Origin: Uloborus plumipes
Taxonomy: Eukaryota; Arthropoda; Arachnida; Araneae; Uloboridae
Assembly (NCBI GenBank): GCA_038373865.1
Contig: JAXGGA010001093.1
Coordinates: 62,001 to 126,000, forward strand
Direction: 5' to 3'
DNA: 64,000 nt
Both the position numbers and the translations under genes were made by a program. Below, in pieces: positions 35,766-48,054 of this stretch. Position 1 is the first letter of the stretch; each line of letters opens with the position of its first letter. The notes under the pieces were generated by a model. That model was given only the letters and a program-made list of their open reading frames with translations. It did no database searches and was not told the origin of the DNA.

Positions 35766-35779
35766 AGTATATGTGTTCG

Positions 35780-36216
35780 GGTGGAATCTCTTGTGACTAA
35801 TTTTTAACTAACTTACCGATGAACTAGAAACTTGAAATTTTAACATAGTTCTGAATCGGATGGCAATGCAAGAAAATTAGTTTAACTCATAGCTGTCTAT
35901 ACAATGTTTACGGGTCTGAATGACCGACTGGTTGTTATTCTCTTTGTCAGCTAATTAAATTTGATTTATAACATAAACTCAGAGTCCCACCCCTCCCCCA
36001 TGCAATAAATACTCTCTTTTTTTTCTTTTAAAGATTATTTAAAAGTTATATAAATATATAACAGTTTATGTTCAAACTACGGGACTTGCATACCATATAC
36101 GCTAAATTTCAATCGCATACAAATCGGAAATGGAGAAATTGGGGGAAATTAGTAGCCCTCCATTGGATTCAGCGCCCTTTATATATGTAAAATCCATGCT
36201 TAAAATCTTTTTTCTG

Positions 36217-36265
<49 letters not shown>

Positions 36266-37797
36266 AATATCGAGATTTAGCTTTGTAACCGTTTTTGTGC
36301 ATCAAAACTGTACGAATGATTTCCATAAAGAATGCCATCTAGAAAACATACTGTGCTGAAATGAGGTGTATTAAGGACATTGAGTTTATGTCTAAAACCT
36401 TTTTTTCTTTTCTTTATCATGTAGAAATTGATCTGATCAAAGTTTTCTCTATCGTAATTCATTGTAAACATTTTTAAAACACTAGGAGACTTGGGGATTA
36501 TGATGAACTGAAAACAAATTGCTGTTTTCTGAATTGGTGTTCAAATTAATTAGAAGTAAAAGCTATCTTTCTTTCAAATTAAGTTTTATTTCAGTACATA
36601 CTAAGCCTAAAAATGCCCCAAATCAAATATGTATGATTTTGCTACTCCATAAAACTTATTAATCTTAAATTGTTATTAAAAAAAGTTATTTTTGAGTTGC
36701 ATTTTTTTCTTAGGAGTCAATAAACAAAAAAAGCATATTTAAGAAGAAATGTTTTTTTTTTCTTTTTTTTTTTTTTCATTTCATTTTTCCAGTTCATTTT
36801 GTTCGTTTCACTTACGAAAAAGTTGTCCCTCTTACTTAGTAAAGATATCATTAATCAATCATTTTCATAACCAAATTGTGTACTGAATTAGATGATAAAG
36901 TTTTATCTAATAAATTTATTTTTAAAGTGATAGGACACCCTATCAATCATATGAGTATATAAGTGTAATAATATTTTATATCTTTTTAAAATAAAATATT
37001 TCACTACTAGTTTGAAATAATGCAAAAATTCAAACTGAACTTTAAAACACTTCATTTAGTTAAATAAATGAACAGAAAGTTCCAAAAATTCCAAAATGAT
37101 TATACTATTAATGATGAATAGTCTCCATCCATTAAAGTTGACCTGCTATCTAAGTTGCCCTTAAAGTGCTGCATACCAAGTTGTCAGTTTATACAAGTTT
37201 TACAGCAAATAAATTCTTCAATACGTAATGTAAATCATTTTACTAATAAGTGAATGAAACTATTTTTTGAAACATATCTTATGTATATATTTGCTAACTT
37301 ATTTCTTTTAATATACAATGTATAACTTTGTCTTTACATTTATTTTATAACTATTGAATTATATTAATACGTTTGCTTTCAAAAGCTGCTTCCGTCTCTA
37401 TTTATGTACCCTTGACATTAATACATTAAAAAAAAATATCTCTGGAAATAGAAAACGCAAATATTCTTCAGTTATAAGAACCAAAACATGATTAGGTTAC
37501 TTTCTGTCTTTCCTAAAACTTCCGTATCGTTTTAAAGAAAAACCCTCCTCTAATTTTGAATAAGCTCTTTTCAAGGAATTTCTTTCCTTTATTCTTATTA
37601 TTCCGCATTGCTTAAGAAAAATAATAAGGTACATTCAATTTTTACTCAGAGATACATGTGTTCTTTCCCAAATAAAATGTTATGCAATACATAGGGGTAA
37701 GGGGAGCCACACGGGAATTTGATGTGTTTTACAAAGGTAACTTGAAATAAAAAACATTGAAAAATTCTCAAATGATTCACATTCATCAGAATTATTA
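35780..37797. other. AT-rich DNA, no gene seen
   Basis: It contains an A48 tract at 36217-36264 and a lone G-rich transposon-like end, GGGGTAAGGGGAGCCACACG, near 37694 with no partner. Confidence 0.5.
36217..36264. repeat. Poly-A tract, 48 bp
   Basis: An uninterrupted run of A. The upstream sequence shows no SINE or LINE body, so its origin as a retrotransposon tail is unproven. Confidence 0.9.
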
Positions 37798-38450
37798 CAC
37801 TAAAAATAGATGTTGTTTTTGCAGAATAATACAGCTAATTTTACAGTAATTTTATAGTAATGAACTGCAAAATTGCTAATTTTACAGTAATCTTATAGTA
37901 ATGAACTAAAATTGCTAATTTTACAGTAATCTTATAGTAATGAACTAAAATTGCTAATTTTACAGTAATCTTATAGTAATGAACTAAAATTGCTAATTTT
38001 ACAGTAATCTTATAGTAATGAACTAAAATTGCTAATTTTACAGTAATCTTATAGTAATGAACTAAAATTGCTAATTTTACAGTAATCTTATAGTAATGAA
38101 CTAAAATTGCTAATTTTACAGTAATTTTATAGTAATGAACCATAAAATTGCTGATTTTACAGTAGTAGACTAAAATTGCGAGTTTACAGTAATAAATTGT
38201 AAACTTGCTAGTTTTACAGTTTATTACTGTGCATTTTACAGTTTTAAACTGATATCTCTGCTGCCAGTATTACACTATTTTGTGTTCACAGTATAATACA
38301 GCTAATTGTATGGTAATATTGCTGATTTTACTGTAATAAACTGTAAAATTGCTGGTTTTACAGTATAACATTGTACCTTTACAGAATTTTAAACTGGAAC
38401 CTCTGCTGTCAGCATTATGTTGTAAAAACAAAAACTTATTTTTTGCAGTG
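37798..38450. mobile_element. ACAGTAA-rich mariner-type MITE
   Basis: TA flanks both ends (37796-37797 and 38451-38452), and the ends are CACTAAAAATAG and its mirrored CACTGCAAAAAATAAG. The body consists of TTTTACAGTAAT/AAACTGTAAAAT words, and the right part holds AACTGGAACCTCTGCTGTCA. That block recurs at about 59605-59625 and, reverse-complemented, at 56040-57660, defining a dispersed family. An internal minisatellite has expanded in this copy. Confidence 0.75.
37834..38150. repeat. 39-bp minisatellite, about eight copies
   Basis: The 39-bp unit (starting GCTAATTTTACAGTAATCTT) is repeated head to tail, nearly identical in the middle copies and diverged at both edges. Being a multiple of three, it gives a spurious repetitive open frame on the minus strand. 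It is an expansion of the MITE body. Confidence 0.95.
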
Positions 38451-38452
38451 TA

Positions 38453-41400
38453 AATGTACGTTGAATTGAATACCATCTCTTAAAACGTTAAGCTCTTATA
38501 CTTTTTTACAATGCTTATAATTGAAATTTCTTGTCTTAGATCGTCATTTAAATTTTCAATCCATACAAGATAAACCGCTTCACTAACGAAACTAACCAAT
38601 ATCTTACGCTCCATAAATAATCATGTAATACCATTGATAAACTTGAAAGAATATATTTTTTCCTTCTTGAAAATATTCTTATGATTCACCTGAAATTCAA
38701 TTTTGATAAGCTTGCTTTGGGCACTTTCAACTTCAAATCAAAACTTCGCAATTGAGGAGTCTATTCTCCTCATTCAAATGTCCAGCTAGGACCAGCAAAC
38801 GGTCAAATTAAGCAAGCAAGTATTTGCATACGATGTCGGTTATTCATTACTAAAAGTGGACGTTCGTTGGTGTATGCTCACATTGCTGGAGCGGCACAAG
38901 GAATATGTTTGTCTTTCATAATTCATGAAATGGTATTCATGATTATATGTGCCAAGGTATATTTTAGTATGGTCAAATGTATTACAAAGAGTCAACGGGA
39001 AGATGATTTTATAAAATTATTTGTCTTAGACGATGGATATTAAAGTCGATTTTGAAATGTTTTGGGCAAGTAACCACTGTTGAAGAAGAATGTTTTGAGT
39101 TACATTTTTTACTTACAGGTCTAAATTATTTTTTGCATAATGCAACTTTCCATTTATGTTTATTGAGTTTTTCATAATACTAATAATATGCATCATAATT
39201 TCTCTTTTTTGGGAACGAATTTATGCTTATCATTGCGATTTTACATCCTTTAATTAACAACGTTATTAATTTTGTTCCATAGTTTTCTCTAAAGTGACTC
39301 AATATTGCTCGGCTTTTCACAAAAAATGAGTGAGGGGTGAGTTACTGTGCTCAAATGTACAACTAAGCTATTTTCATACATTTATTAATATAGTGCATCT
39401 GCGTTGATAAGTATGAATAGGAATAAAATGTAAATTAGATATATTCAAGAAAAAGTTATTACTAAAAATAAGTCGAAATTATTGCAACCAAATTTCTTAA
39501 AAGCAATGTTGTATGAACAAAACATATTTTGTTCTTATAATTGAAATATAATAATGATAAATCCATGCTTTTTTTAAAGAAGAAACCTATACCGCTATTT
39601 AGAATGCCTGTCCAAGTTATCTTCTCTTTGACTTTTAAAACTCCGCTTGCAGTTACGCAAAATAGATGTTATTAATTATAGTTAATTCTAAATTGTGGTT
39701 TACGTTGTGTTTAATTGTGTGGATTACGGCTCTCCAATTATGCTCATCAGTTTGGACAATCAATGAGTGCGTGATCACACGTGTATTTGCACTACTTTTA
39801 AGCCACGAGTTAGAAGATACAAATAATAAGACGAACTTCTCCAACTCATCACCCTTTTCTGCAACCAGCCCTCAAAACAGCCGTTTTCCCTGAATCATTG
39901 AATAATATTTTTCGTTAAAAAAGAGCAAAATAAAGTTTCTACATTCAACAGTTAACTCTTTTTTGACATTTGACAACGAGAGGAATTTTTTGAATCAAAA
40001 AATTACAGGAGAATCCTTTTTAGGGGGAAATCGTGTGATAGTAAAAGGGATTTCATTTACTGCGAACGAAACAAAAACTTTCTATTCCAAGATTTAAAAA
40101 TAGTTTCTGTGTTTACATGATTTTTTTTTAAGCATCAAAATTTTATTCAAAAACTCCGTTTCCACAAAGTGCCCGTTTGGAAAAATACAATGAATCTGAA
40201 AAAATGATAAGATAGTTTTACAAACGCTAATGTATATTTCTCCTTAATTATTCATTTCCATTTTTTTTTGTTTAGTTTCTTTTAAATAAAAATATATTTA
40301 CTAATAAATAAATATCTTTATCTTTCTCCAGTTTTGAAATTGGATTTATCAAATTATTTTGTAGTTTTCTGAAATGCATATTATTTGAGCTTTTTAAGGG
40401 CAGAAATCTGGTAAATTAAATAACATAGCTTGAATATTGAATATAATAAAACAAAAATTAAATTTTAAGTAAAAGTTTATCTTTTGATAATGAATACATA
40501 TTTGTATAGTTTACATTGCAGCAATTAAAAAAGAAGAAGAAAAAACAAATGTCTGCATTCTAGTTTAACTTATTTTTTTTTATACTCTTCTATTGGTCAT
40601 TTGATTTAATGTTAATAGGAATACCATTTCATCTTATAATTATTTGAAGTTAAAAGTTTTTGGATGACAAATATACATGCATAAAAATATATAACACAGC
40701 TATGCTTTTTCAGACGACAATAAATCGGACGTCCAATTAACCGGATTGTCCACTATCATGTTTCTTTTGTCTGTCTTCTCAACTTTTTTGTTTAGACTAC
40801 ACAGTACAGTGTGTATTTTATAATATAATACTATTAAGAACCATTGCATCGTCAATATTACAGAGTGAAATTTCTTGTTCCCTCGTTTTTTTTTACTATA
40901 AACACCTTGACTTTCCAATTAAAAAAAATTAATAAACTGAAACTAAAGCCTAAAGATGGAAAAAAAATCCTATCTTTGAACTATTTAAACGTCGCATCTC
41001 TTCTAAAACCTCAAATATTGAAGAAAAAAAAGGAAAGAGAAGGGAAAGAAGAAAAAAAAAAAAAAAAAAAAAAAAAACGGCATTTAATTTAAAATTTCAA
41101 AGAAATTATCCTTCATCCGTTTAGAATTATTTTATAGATATATAGATGCACTACAGATACATACACGTGTAAGCATCATTCTGTTCTCTTGAACTTTCTT
41201 GTTATATTTCTAAACTTAATTGATGGCTAAAAAAACAAATTCTTCGATACGGATTGAAATTCAAACTTCTTACCTAATTAATAACAAGCAAGAATCATAT
41301 AGGGACATATGTTTGCAAACACCCTAGTGTTAACGCCCTACCTTCACACAGGTACAATGTAGCTAAGCACCGTTTAAGTATATATAAATAAAAGAACTAA

Positions 41401-44400
41401 ATTGGACCCATGCAGCATTAATTATGACATTATATTTGTCTATAAGAGTTCTTAGATTTTTTTTCGTAGTAAAGACTTCGACTAAACCTTCAAGATATCC
41501 ACAATACATAAAAAGTTACATACTGAACACATGTTTATTTTTCACAGAAGCACTTGTAAGTAACCAAAAAATCAGAGCATTTTGCAGAAGTCGCATATTT
41601 CTTTTGATGCAAAGAAATGTAATAGCAAGAGAGAAAATCGAAAAGAGAAATGGACACAGATCATGATGAGTACAGGGGAGTAGATATATATCCGCTACAA
41701 TTTTTTCTACGCGGGAAAAGTCTGTGACTGATGGAGATAAATTACTCCGAGGTTGGGGGCCAAGTATAGAGGGAGGTACATATTGAGTGGGGAGAAGATG
41801 GATAAATAGAAAGTGGGGGAGACTTGTTGAACAGACGCTCCCCCCCCCTCTACCCAGCGATAGCATAAAGATGGGTTTAGATGCGATCAGATAGCAATGA
41901 AACACCAGAAAATTGATTAGATTAAAAGTTTTAAATTGATAATTTTAAAGCATTTGCATATTTGAAGCAGTATAAAAATTCGTTGGAGTTTTTTGCGAAG
42001 TTTTCGCTCTATCTCTTTCTTTCTGTATATATATTATCTCTCTCTATCTCTTGATTTTAAGTCCTATTAAAGCACTTTCTATATGTAGATATAGGAGAAA
42101 GTAAAAATTAACGGACATATAATACACATACCATTCTTACCTTCGTGTACAATCATTTCAGAATATTTTCGCTCGATATAATGTAATTAACGGATGAGAG
42201 AAAATACCCCTATTTTACCGATATTCCTGTCATTTTTTAAACATACCCCTTATTTCTATTTGAATAAAAATGGCATTTATTAAGGGTAAGAAGAGAATAA
42301 TTAAATGTCTTTAAAGATGATGGCATTAGGCTCTACAGTCACACAATTACATGTCGACGATAAACTCGGTAACTAAAGTTTTTATACAGGTTAATTTTAA
42401 ATGAGATCATGTTAAGGTATATAATAATTAGAGAATTAGTTGTATTTTCACAGCTTCATGAAAATATAAATTTCATTCATGATGTCAAGTCAAGACGAAG
42501 ACAAATACTGTCATCACTTGTTTTATTCGTTACCTGATTTCATGTTTCTTTTTGGTAAAGTTCATCTGTATATTATATTCTAAAAATAAAATAATAGTCG
42601 TTCTTTTCTCACTAAATTTATGCTTTTTACACGTTAGGATTCCAGGAAAAAACTGCAAACAGCACATAGTTTTTAAAGAAGGCAAACACTCGAATGTTCT
42701 AAAAAAGTCAATTTTGTGTTTTTGAGAAAGTTAGATAGCCTCAAAGTTCTGCTCTCTGAATCCACACACAAAAAATCAAGCGTTGAAAAATCTAAAAGCA
42801 ATTTAATGAACGCATGTGCTTCTTTTTTTTCGTCATTTTCTCAAAACATGTTTTTGCAGTTTTTATTTACACAAAACGCTGTAGTTGATAATATTGCTGT
42901 GATATAAAGCTCTAAAAGTTAATGTAAATGCTATCTGTGGTTTTTAAATAATGATCAATTAAAGTTAGGTGGAGAAATTTCACATATTTTTCCAAAAAAC
43001 GCGTTTTTAGTTAATTGTTTCTAGCTTTGGAGTGTTATATCATTTTATGTTATCTAGCAAACAGTTAGAAACCAGAAGTATTTCAAATGATGCTAAAGTG
43101 AATCGATTGGAAGTGTTAAGAAAATGGTAATTTTGCAGAAAAAATGTTTTTTTATTTAATGAGAAGCCATAAAAAATTTTTTAACAAATAACTGGACAAG
43201 ATACGTTACTTAGGTCAGAATAATTTATTACATTACGTTTTATAAAGGTTCAAGGAATATTAAAAATTAAAATTTTTAGTGTGTTCGCCTAGCTTAAGGC
43301 AAACACTAATTCTTCAATTAATGTCTTAAAATTTCATAATAATTTCAATATATCTACTTATGTAACAAATACCAATTTCCAAAAAGAAAAAAAAGAATTG
43401 TCATTGATTTTAAGTGGTATTTTGACATCTCTAAGAAGTAGCTGGACCACGATTAAGGACAACAGAGCGTATATAGTCTATGAAGCGATCTAGAATTTGA
43501 CGTAAGAATCCCATTGTTGTCTAATCTAAATGGACCCTCTCTCACACGTTCATTGTCGTTTGATTATTACGCGAGTTCAAAAGCTTAACGCATATTCCGC
43601 TGCCTTCTTATGCAAACAGATGGGGATATTTTTAAAGACAGGAGTTCTGAAAGCCTATGTCAAAACATTAAATGAAACTAGGTTCGGACCTTTCAGCTGC
43701 ATGTGCCCCATTGTTTTAGGCTGCGGTGGCCCTTCATAAAGCTCACATGAGTAAACATGAGGCTAAGCGAGTTTGCTTAAGCGGTTAATAAGGCTAGGAT
43801 GCGGAAGTTAAATAAGCCGTGGTGTCGGGAACTTCTGTTATTTAGTTCACTTGCTTTGGATAAAGAGGTGCTTGATCCTCACAACAATTAGACGGAGAAG
43901 TTTTCGGTATAATTTTGAGAGAGATAGGGGTGAAAGTTTTGTTTGTGGATTTGCGCTCTTAAAAACATTGCTTTATCGGTTGACTAACCTCAAAAAGGGC
44001 ATGGCATGTCTTTTGTATTTAAGAGCTGTTCAAACAAATTTGAAGAAAAAAACTGGCCCTTAAGAGATTTTTTTTTGTGTGTGAACTTAGATGCCTTTTG
44101 TAAAGGTAATTATAAAAAATAATTCTGATTAAATATAAATGTTTGTTGTTCGTTAAGAATTTTTAAGTTATAAAGAACTAAGCAAAAAAATAAGCAAGTA
44201 AGGTTTTTATGAATCAAAAGAAATGAGGCAATTTTTCTCATTCGTATTATTTAAGAAATTAATTTCTAGCAAGAGAGAGAGCAAGCAAGATACAATAAGG
44301 AAATAAATCAATGGAAGTATTGTTTCAGAATTTCCCTAAATTATTAAAATATCTTATCTTAAAGCCTTACTCTAATTCTTTACAGACATTATTACTATAA

Positions 44401-44426
44401 TTAAATGTGATTTTTACATTACATGT
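38453..44426. other. AT-rich DNA, no confident gene
   Basis: The stretch includes a slightly GC-richer island at 38760-38910 that is open for about 43 codons in one plus frame after CCAGCTAG, and a signal-like hydrophobic frame at 39666. Also present are an A27-like run near 41051-41077, a C run near 41841, and a possible TIR element at 42680-43290. None is firm enough to call as a gene. Confidence 0.45.
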
Positions 44427-46411
44427 GGGCAATTCCACGGTAACTTTCGTTACATTTTGACCAACGCTTAGGCATTTAGCACCTCAGTACAGACAAATAT
44501 TGTCTTACAAACCTTGAATAAAAGTTTTCTATGAAAATGTCAGTCAAAAGCAAAATTAAAATGCAAAAATATTCGATGTATTAAAATTTTTCAAAATTTA
44601 GCAGTCAAAATTAAGGCAGTAACTTACATTACACAAAAAGGGAATGACATAATATGAAAATTGGTTCTAAGGCAAATTTCTGCTCTATTACAGCTGTTTT
44701 CTTGTTTTAAGTATAATTTATCAGTTCCTTATAATGCTCAGGAATTGATTTTCATTAATTTAAAAATTTATTTAAAAAATTGGGAATTATGGGAATTTTT
44801 GACTGGGTAACTTACGTTACAGTAACTTACGTTACAAAATTTACTTACAACCAAATCTTTATTACAAAAATTAATGAATGTAAATTACAGCTTAGTTTAG
44901 ATCAAAATATTGAAAATTAACAATTAAAAATTGAATTTATAGAAATTTAATACCAAATTCAATGAACAATCGAAAATATTATATAACATAAAACTTTTAA
45001 ATGCAAACTGGTCACTGTTATTAACAAGTTCAGGTAGGTTCAATTTTTCGAATCACGTTTTCTCATAATAAATTTCATCTGTCGTTTCTGGCCATATATA
45101 ATAGGTTCCAACAGCAGCCATTACTTTTACTTTAAACTCGTTTTCTTCAATAATTGTCACAACTCAAGGATACAATGTATTTTCGTACTTCATCACACAC
45201 CATTCACCGGCTTTTATCTCTGTTTTTTCTTCTTGTTCCTTGAAATACTTAACTAAACGAAACCCCACAGTTTGTTTATTTCTAGTTCTCAAATGTTGAT
45301 TGTCAATGTGCGGATCTTCAGAAAATAGTTTTGATAAATTTTGCTTTTTCATATTTTAGTACCATCAAGAGTGACTTTTATTTTCGAATCTGTAATATCC
45401 ACATGACTTTTCACATACCCCTTTTACAGCGCATCTTTCTGCGGAGTTCAGTGGCATTTTAATGCAGAATAAAATATATTTCACCTGTAAGAGATAAATT
45501 TTTTTTTATATTTGTTTTTTCCAAAACATATTTAAAAACTTTAAAGCATAACAGAAGTCCATTTCTGAATAACTTTTAGTAAATTACCTCTTAAATATTC
45601 CGAATGCAGTGATATAGTTAAGAGATAATTAATATCTTAAAAGCCAAAAAGAAACATGTAATTTATAATAGGGGTGTATTGTAATCTTATTAACAAATAG
45701 AGATATTTTAAGAAATATGATTAATTTAAATTAAGTAAATACAGTACATTTAAAGGAATTCTTGAATAAATTACTTCTACTAACCACATAGGTTTATTTC
45801 ACAATTTACTTCCTTTATAAACGCAAGTATTTAAGTCCTACTTAGGTAACTTACATTACCTGCATATTTCGGTAACTTAGGTTACACATTTTGATTGTAG
45901 CACAAAAAATTAAATAAACAATATTAAAAAAAAAACTTTAACTATTTGCTTAATACACACTTATAAGATAGAAAATATAGCATTGTTAACATTGCATTGC
46001 CCTTTCTTTATGCACATCATGAACTTTAATATGTTTTTGGTAACTTACGTTACATAGAACAGTGCATTTTTGAAGTTTATATAAATCACATAATTTAAGT
46101 GAAAACATTTGTTTAAGCAATTCACAATATTGAATTAAAGTGTAATAATCAATATTCTTCCTTTAAAACAGTTATCTAAAGCAAAAAATTGAAACTTACC
46201 AACGTTGAAAGATTGATGATTTGCCTTACCAAAAGTTAAATATTCTATTTCCAACTTCAAAGTGCTGCCAAACTAAAAATACTACATTCTTGATAAAAAA
46301 TTAGTATAAATAATAAACTTCAAACATTTTTAAATAAAAAAATATGCAAAACAGATGCATTGCTGTAGTTTTATATTTCCAACGCTTTTCCACACTTGCA
46401 TGGAATTGCCC
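44427..46411 (-). mobile_element. Unclassified transposon with seven GGTAACTTACGTTAC-like sites
   Basis: The ends are inverted copies of GGGCAATTCCA, extendable outward to TTACATRTGGGCAATTCCA. Inside, sites matching GGTAACTTACGTTAC, with GTAAC/GTTAC arms, lie at 44439, 44619, 44806, 44822, 45845, 45871 and 46039: four toward the left end and three toward the right. A decayed minus-strand exon lies between the clusters. The outer hexamers ACATGT and ATATGT may be a 6-bp target duplication, or part of the inverted repeat. The clustered sites are plausibly transposase-binding sites. I cannot assign a superfamily. Confidence 0.7.
45004..45475 (-). pseudogene. Decayed C-terminal exon of a transposon protein
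   Basis: One minus-strand frame runs for about 150 codons with four stops. It begins after a TTCTGCATTAAAATG stretch with KMPLNSAERCAVKGVCEKSC. Then comes a Lys-rich linker (MKKQNLSKLFSEDPHI), then GEWCVMKYENTLYP, then EENEFKVKVM and YYIWPETTDEIYY. The last three blocks look like a small beta-barrel domain (a W/Y-rich 'GEWxxxxYxxxxYPxxV' start and a WP..D.I.Y end), as at the C-terminus of some arthropod transposon proteins. That comparison is from memory of the pattern and is inference. Conserved cysteines precede it. No DDE motif is visible, so the catalytic part is gone or lies in lost exons. Confidence 0.55.
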
Positions 46412-47830
46412 ATATGTAAGTAATGCATTAGAAAAATAACAGCGATAATGAAATTAGATGTTTCTTTATGTATTGATTCACAGAAAATGAAAGTACATTA
46501 CACAATCGCGATTCCGGCATGGTACTATCATTGCAAATAATTGCATTGTTCTCTACTTCGTTGGAACTTGAGTTAAATTTATCTATTGATGTCTGTCTGG
46601 CATATTACTTTGGTTTGTCCTTTAGGTGAAATATAGCTCAATAAAGCTTCAACTTCAATAAAGTAATTTAAACATTAGGCATATTTGATACACAAGAATA
46701 AGTTTTTAGTAGAAAGCGATTTTTTCCGGAAACAAAAAAAATGCAAAGATTGTTTTAGTCAGAAGTTTTAATGTTATGTTTTATTCACAAAGAGAACTAT
46801 AATTAAATTTTTAGATCGACTTTTTGGATAAATTAGTACCAGATCGAAAATATTTTTGATGGAAATAGTGAAATAAAGCACTACTCACTGTTCTATATAA
46901 CACTTTTTATGATCGCACAATGTACTCTTAGAGGTAAACTCCAGACTGATTCATTACATGCTTTTTATGCCGTAGGAAAATAAAGGATATAAAAAATATA
47001 CACTGCTAAAATGATGTGACCAAAACGTTGCTGCCTGTTAATCACCTCGCCTTTGATGGTAAAATGTCTCTTTAAAACAATTCCTCTTTTTTTAAAGAGC
47101 TGATAATTTCTGCTGTTTAACAGAATAAAAGTCATACGGAACAAGCCTTGTTAAAGTGACACAGCTAATACCTACACTCTGTTTGGGGAAATAAATACCC
47201 CCGTCAGCTCAGTTTCATCCAATTTCGCTCCCCAGGTTACACAAAGCACAGAGGCTAAAGCTGCGCTTCTAATTTTCGCTTTTACGCCGACAATCCACCC
47301 GCTTTGAAGCGATTAAAATAAATAATTAAGAGTTACGCACTTTCCATTAAGCTTAAAACTTTTTTTGCTAATTGAATCGACAATTTTATTTTGCATCCTG
47401 TATTCGTTCTTTACAAACAAGATGATTTCATTAACTGTCTGTTAATTCCCCAGAGCTCTGGATAAAATTGAAGTCATAATGAAATTTAAATGGGTAAATT
47501 AGATAAACCTAATGCAATTTAACAGCAGAAAATGGGAATTCTTCAAAAGTGACAAATATTCTGCGAAGCAAATAAATATTACCATTTAATTTTTGAATCA
47601 TGAAATGCATTTTAAATATAAATATACTGCGTAGTGTTACACTTGTAGCAATTCGTTTCTTGCATAACACATAAATACATCTGTATTTAAAAAATGAACG
47701 CCAATGTGTTACAAATATATTTAGATGTCACCATAATTCTCAACCGTACCAAAACCTTTAATAGGAAATAAAAACATAACTATATCAGATAAATACTGTA
47801 AGTTGAAGAATCGTCTATAATAGACCAAGA
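46412..47830. other. AT-rich DNA with one GC-balanced island
   Basis: Apart from 47180-47340 nothing recognisable is present. Confidence 0.5.
47180..47340. promoter_or_regulatory. GC-balanced island, possible conserved non-coding element
   Basis: The block stands out from its AT-rich flanks and has no repeat ends and no long frame. It contains CGCTCCCCAGG and AAGCGATTAAAA-type words. The regulatory reading is a guess based on composition. Confidence 0.2.
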
Positions 47831-48054
47831 GCTATTATTAATGAAATAAATTGTGGAAAGGATTTCTGGGTTGACCGATGACTAATCACTCTTGCATGTG
47901 TTAAAAAAAGACTATAACTAGTGATACTTCTCCCCCCCCCCCCCCATCCAAAAATGACAATGTCAGAAGTATCACTAGTTAATGTGTCTGATTTCTAACA
48001 CAGTCATCGGTCAACCCGAAAATCCTTTCTGCAATTTATTCAATTAATAATAGC
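47831..48054. repeat. 225-bp inverted repeat at the start of the tandem array
   Basis: AGCTATTATTAATGAAATAA and GGATTTCTGGGTTGACCGAT on the left are mirrored by ATCGGTCAACCCGAAAATCC and TTATTCAATTAATAATAGCT on the right, around a C14 loop. The right arm runs straight into the first array unit, and its GTCATCGG...CGAAAATC part matches the GCCATCGACTG...CGAAAATC segment that ends later units. The inverted repeat is therefore one array unit plus a reversed copy of it. Confidence 0.85.

Noticed and set aside
37841..38143. 100-codon frame of a 13-residue repeat
   Set aside because: It is the 39-bp minisatellite read in frame; the unit length is a multiple of three and there is no protein signal.
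39666..39893. 75-codon frame with a hydrophobic, signal-like start
   Set aside because: The hydrophobic stretch is long with polar breaks, there is no splice donor at a sensible place, and the opposite strand is also open over the same bases.
41516..41905. 129-codon minus-strand frame, one of the longest open frames
   Set aside because: Composition is driven by a C/G run and AT-rich DNA; no domain, splice context or start context supports it.
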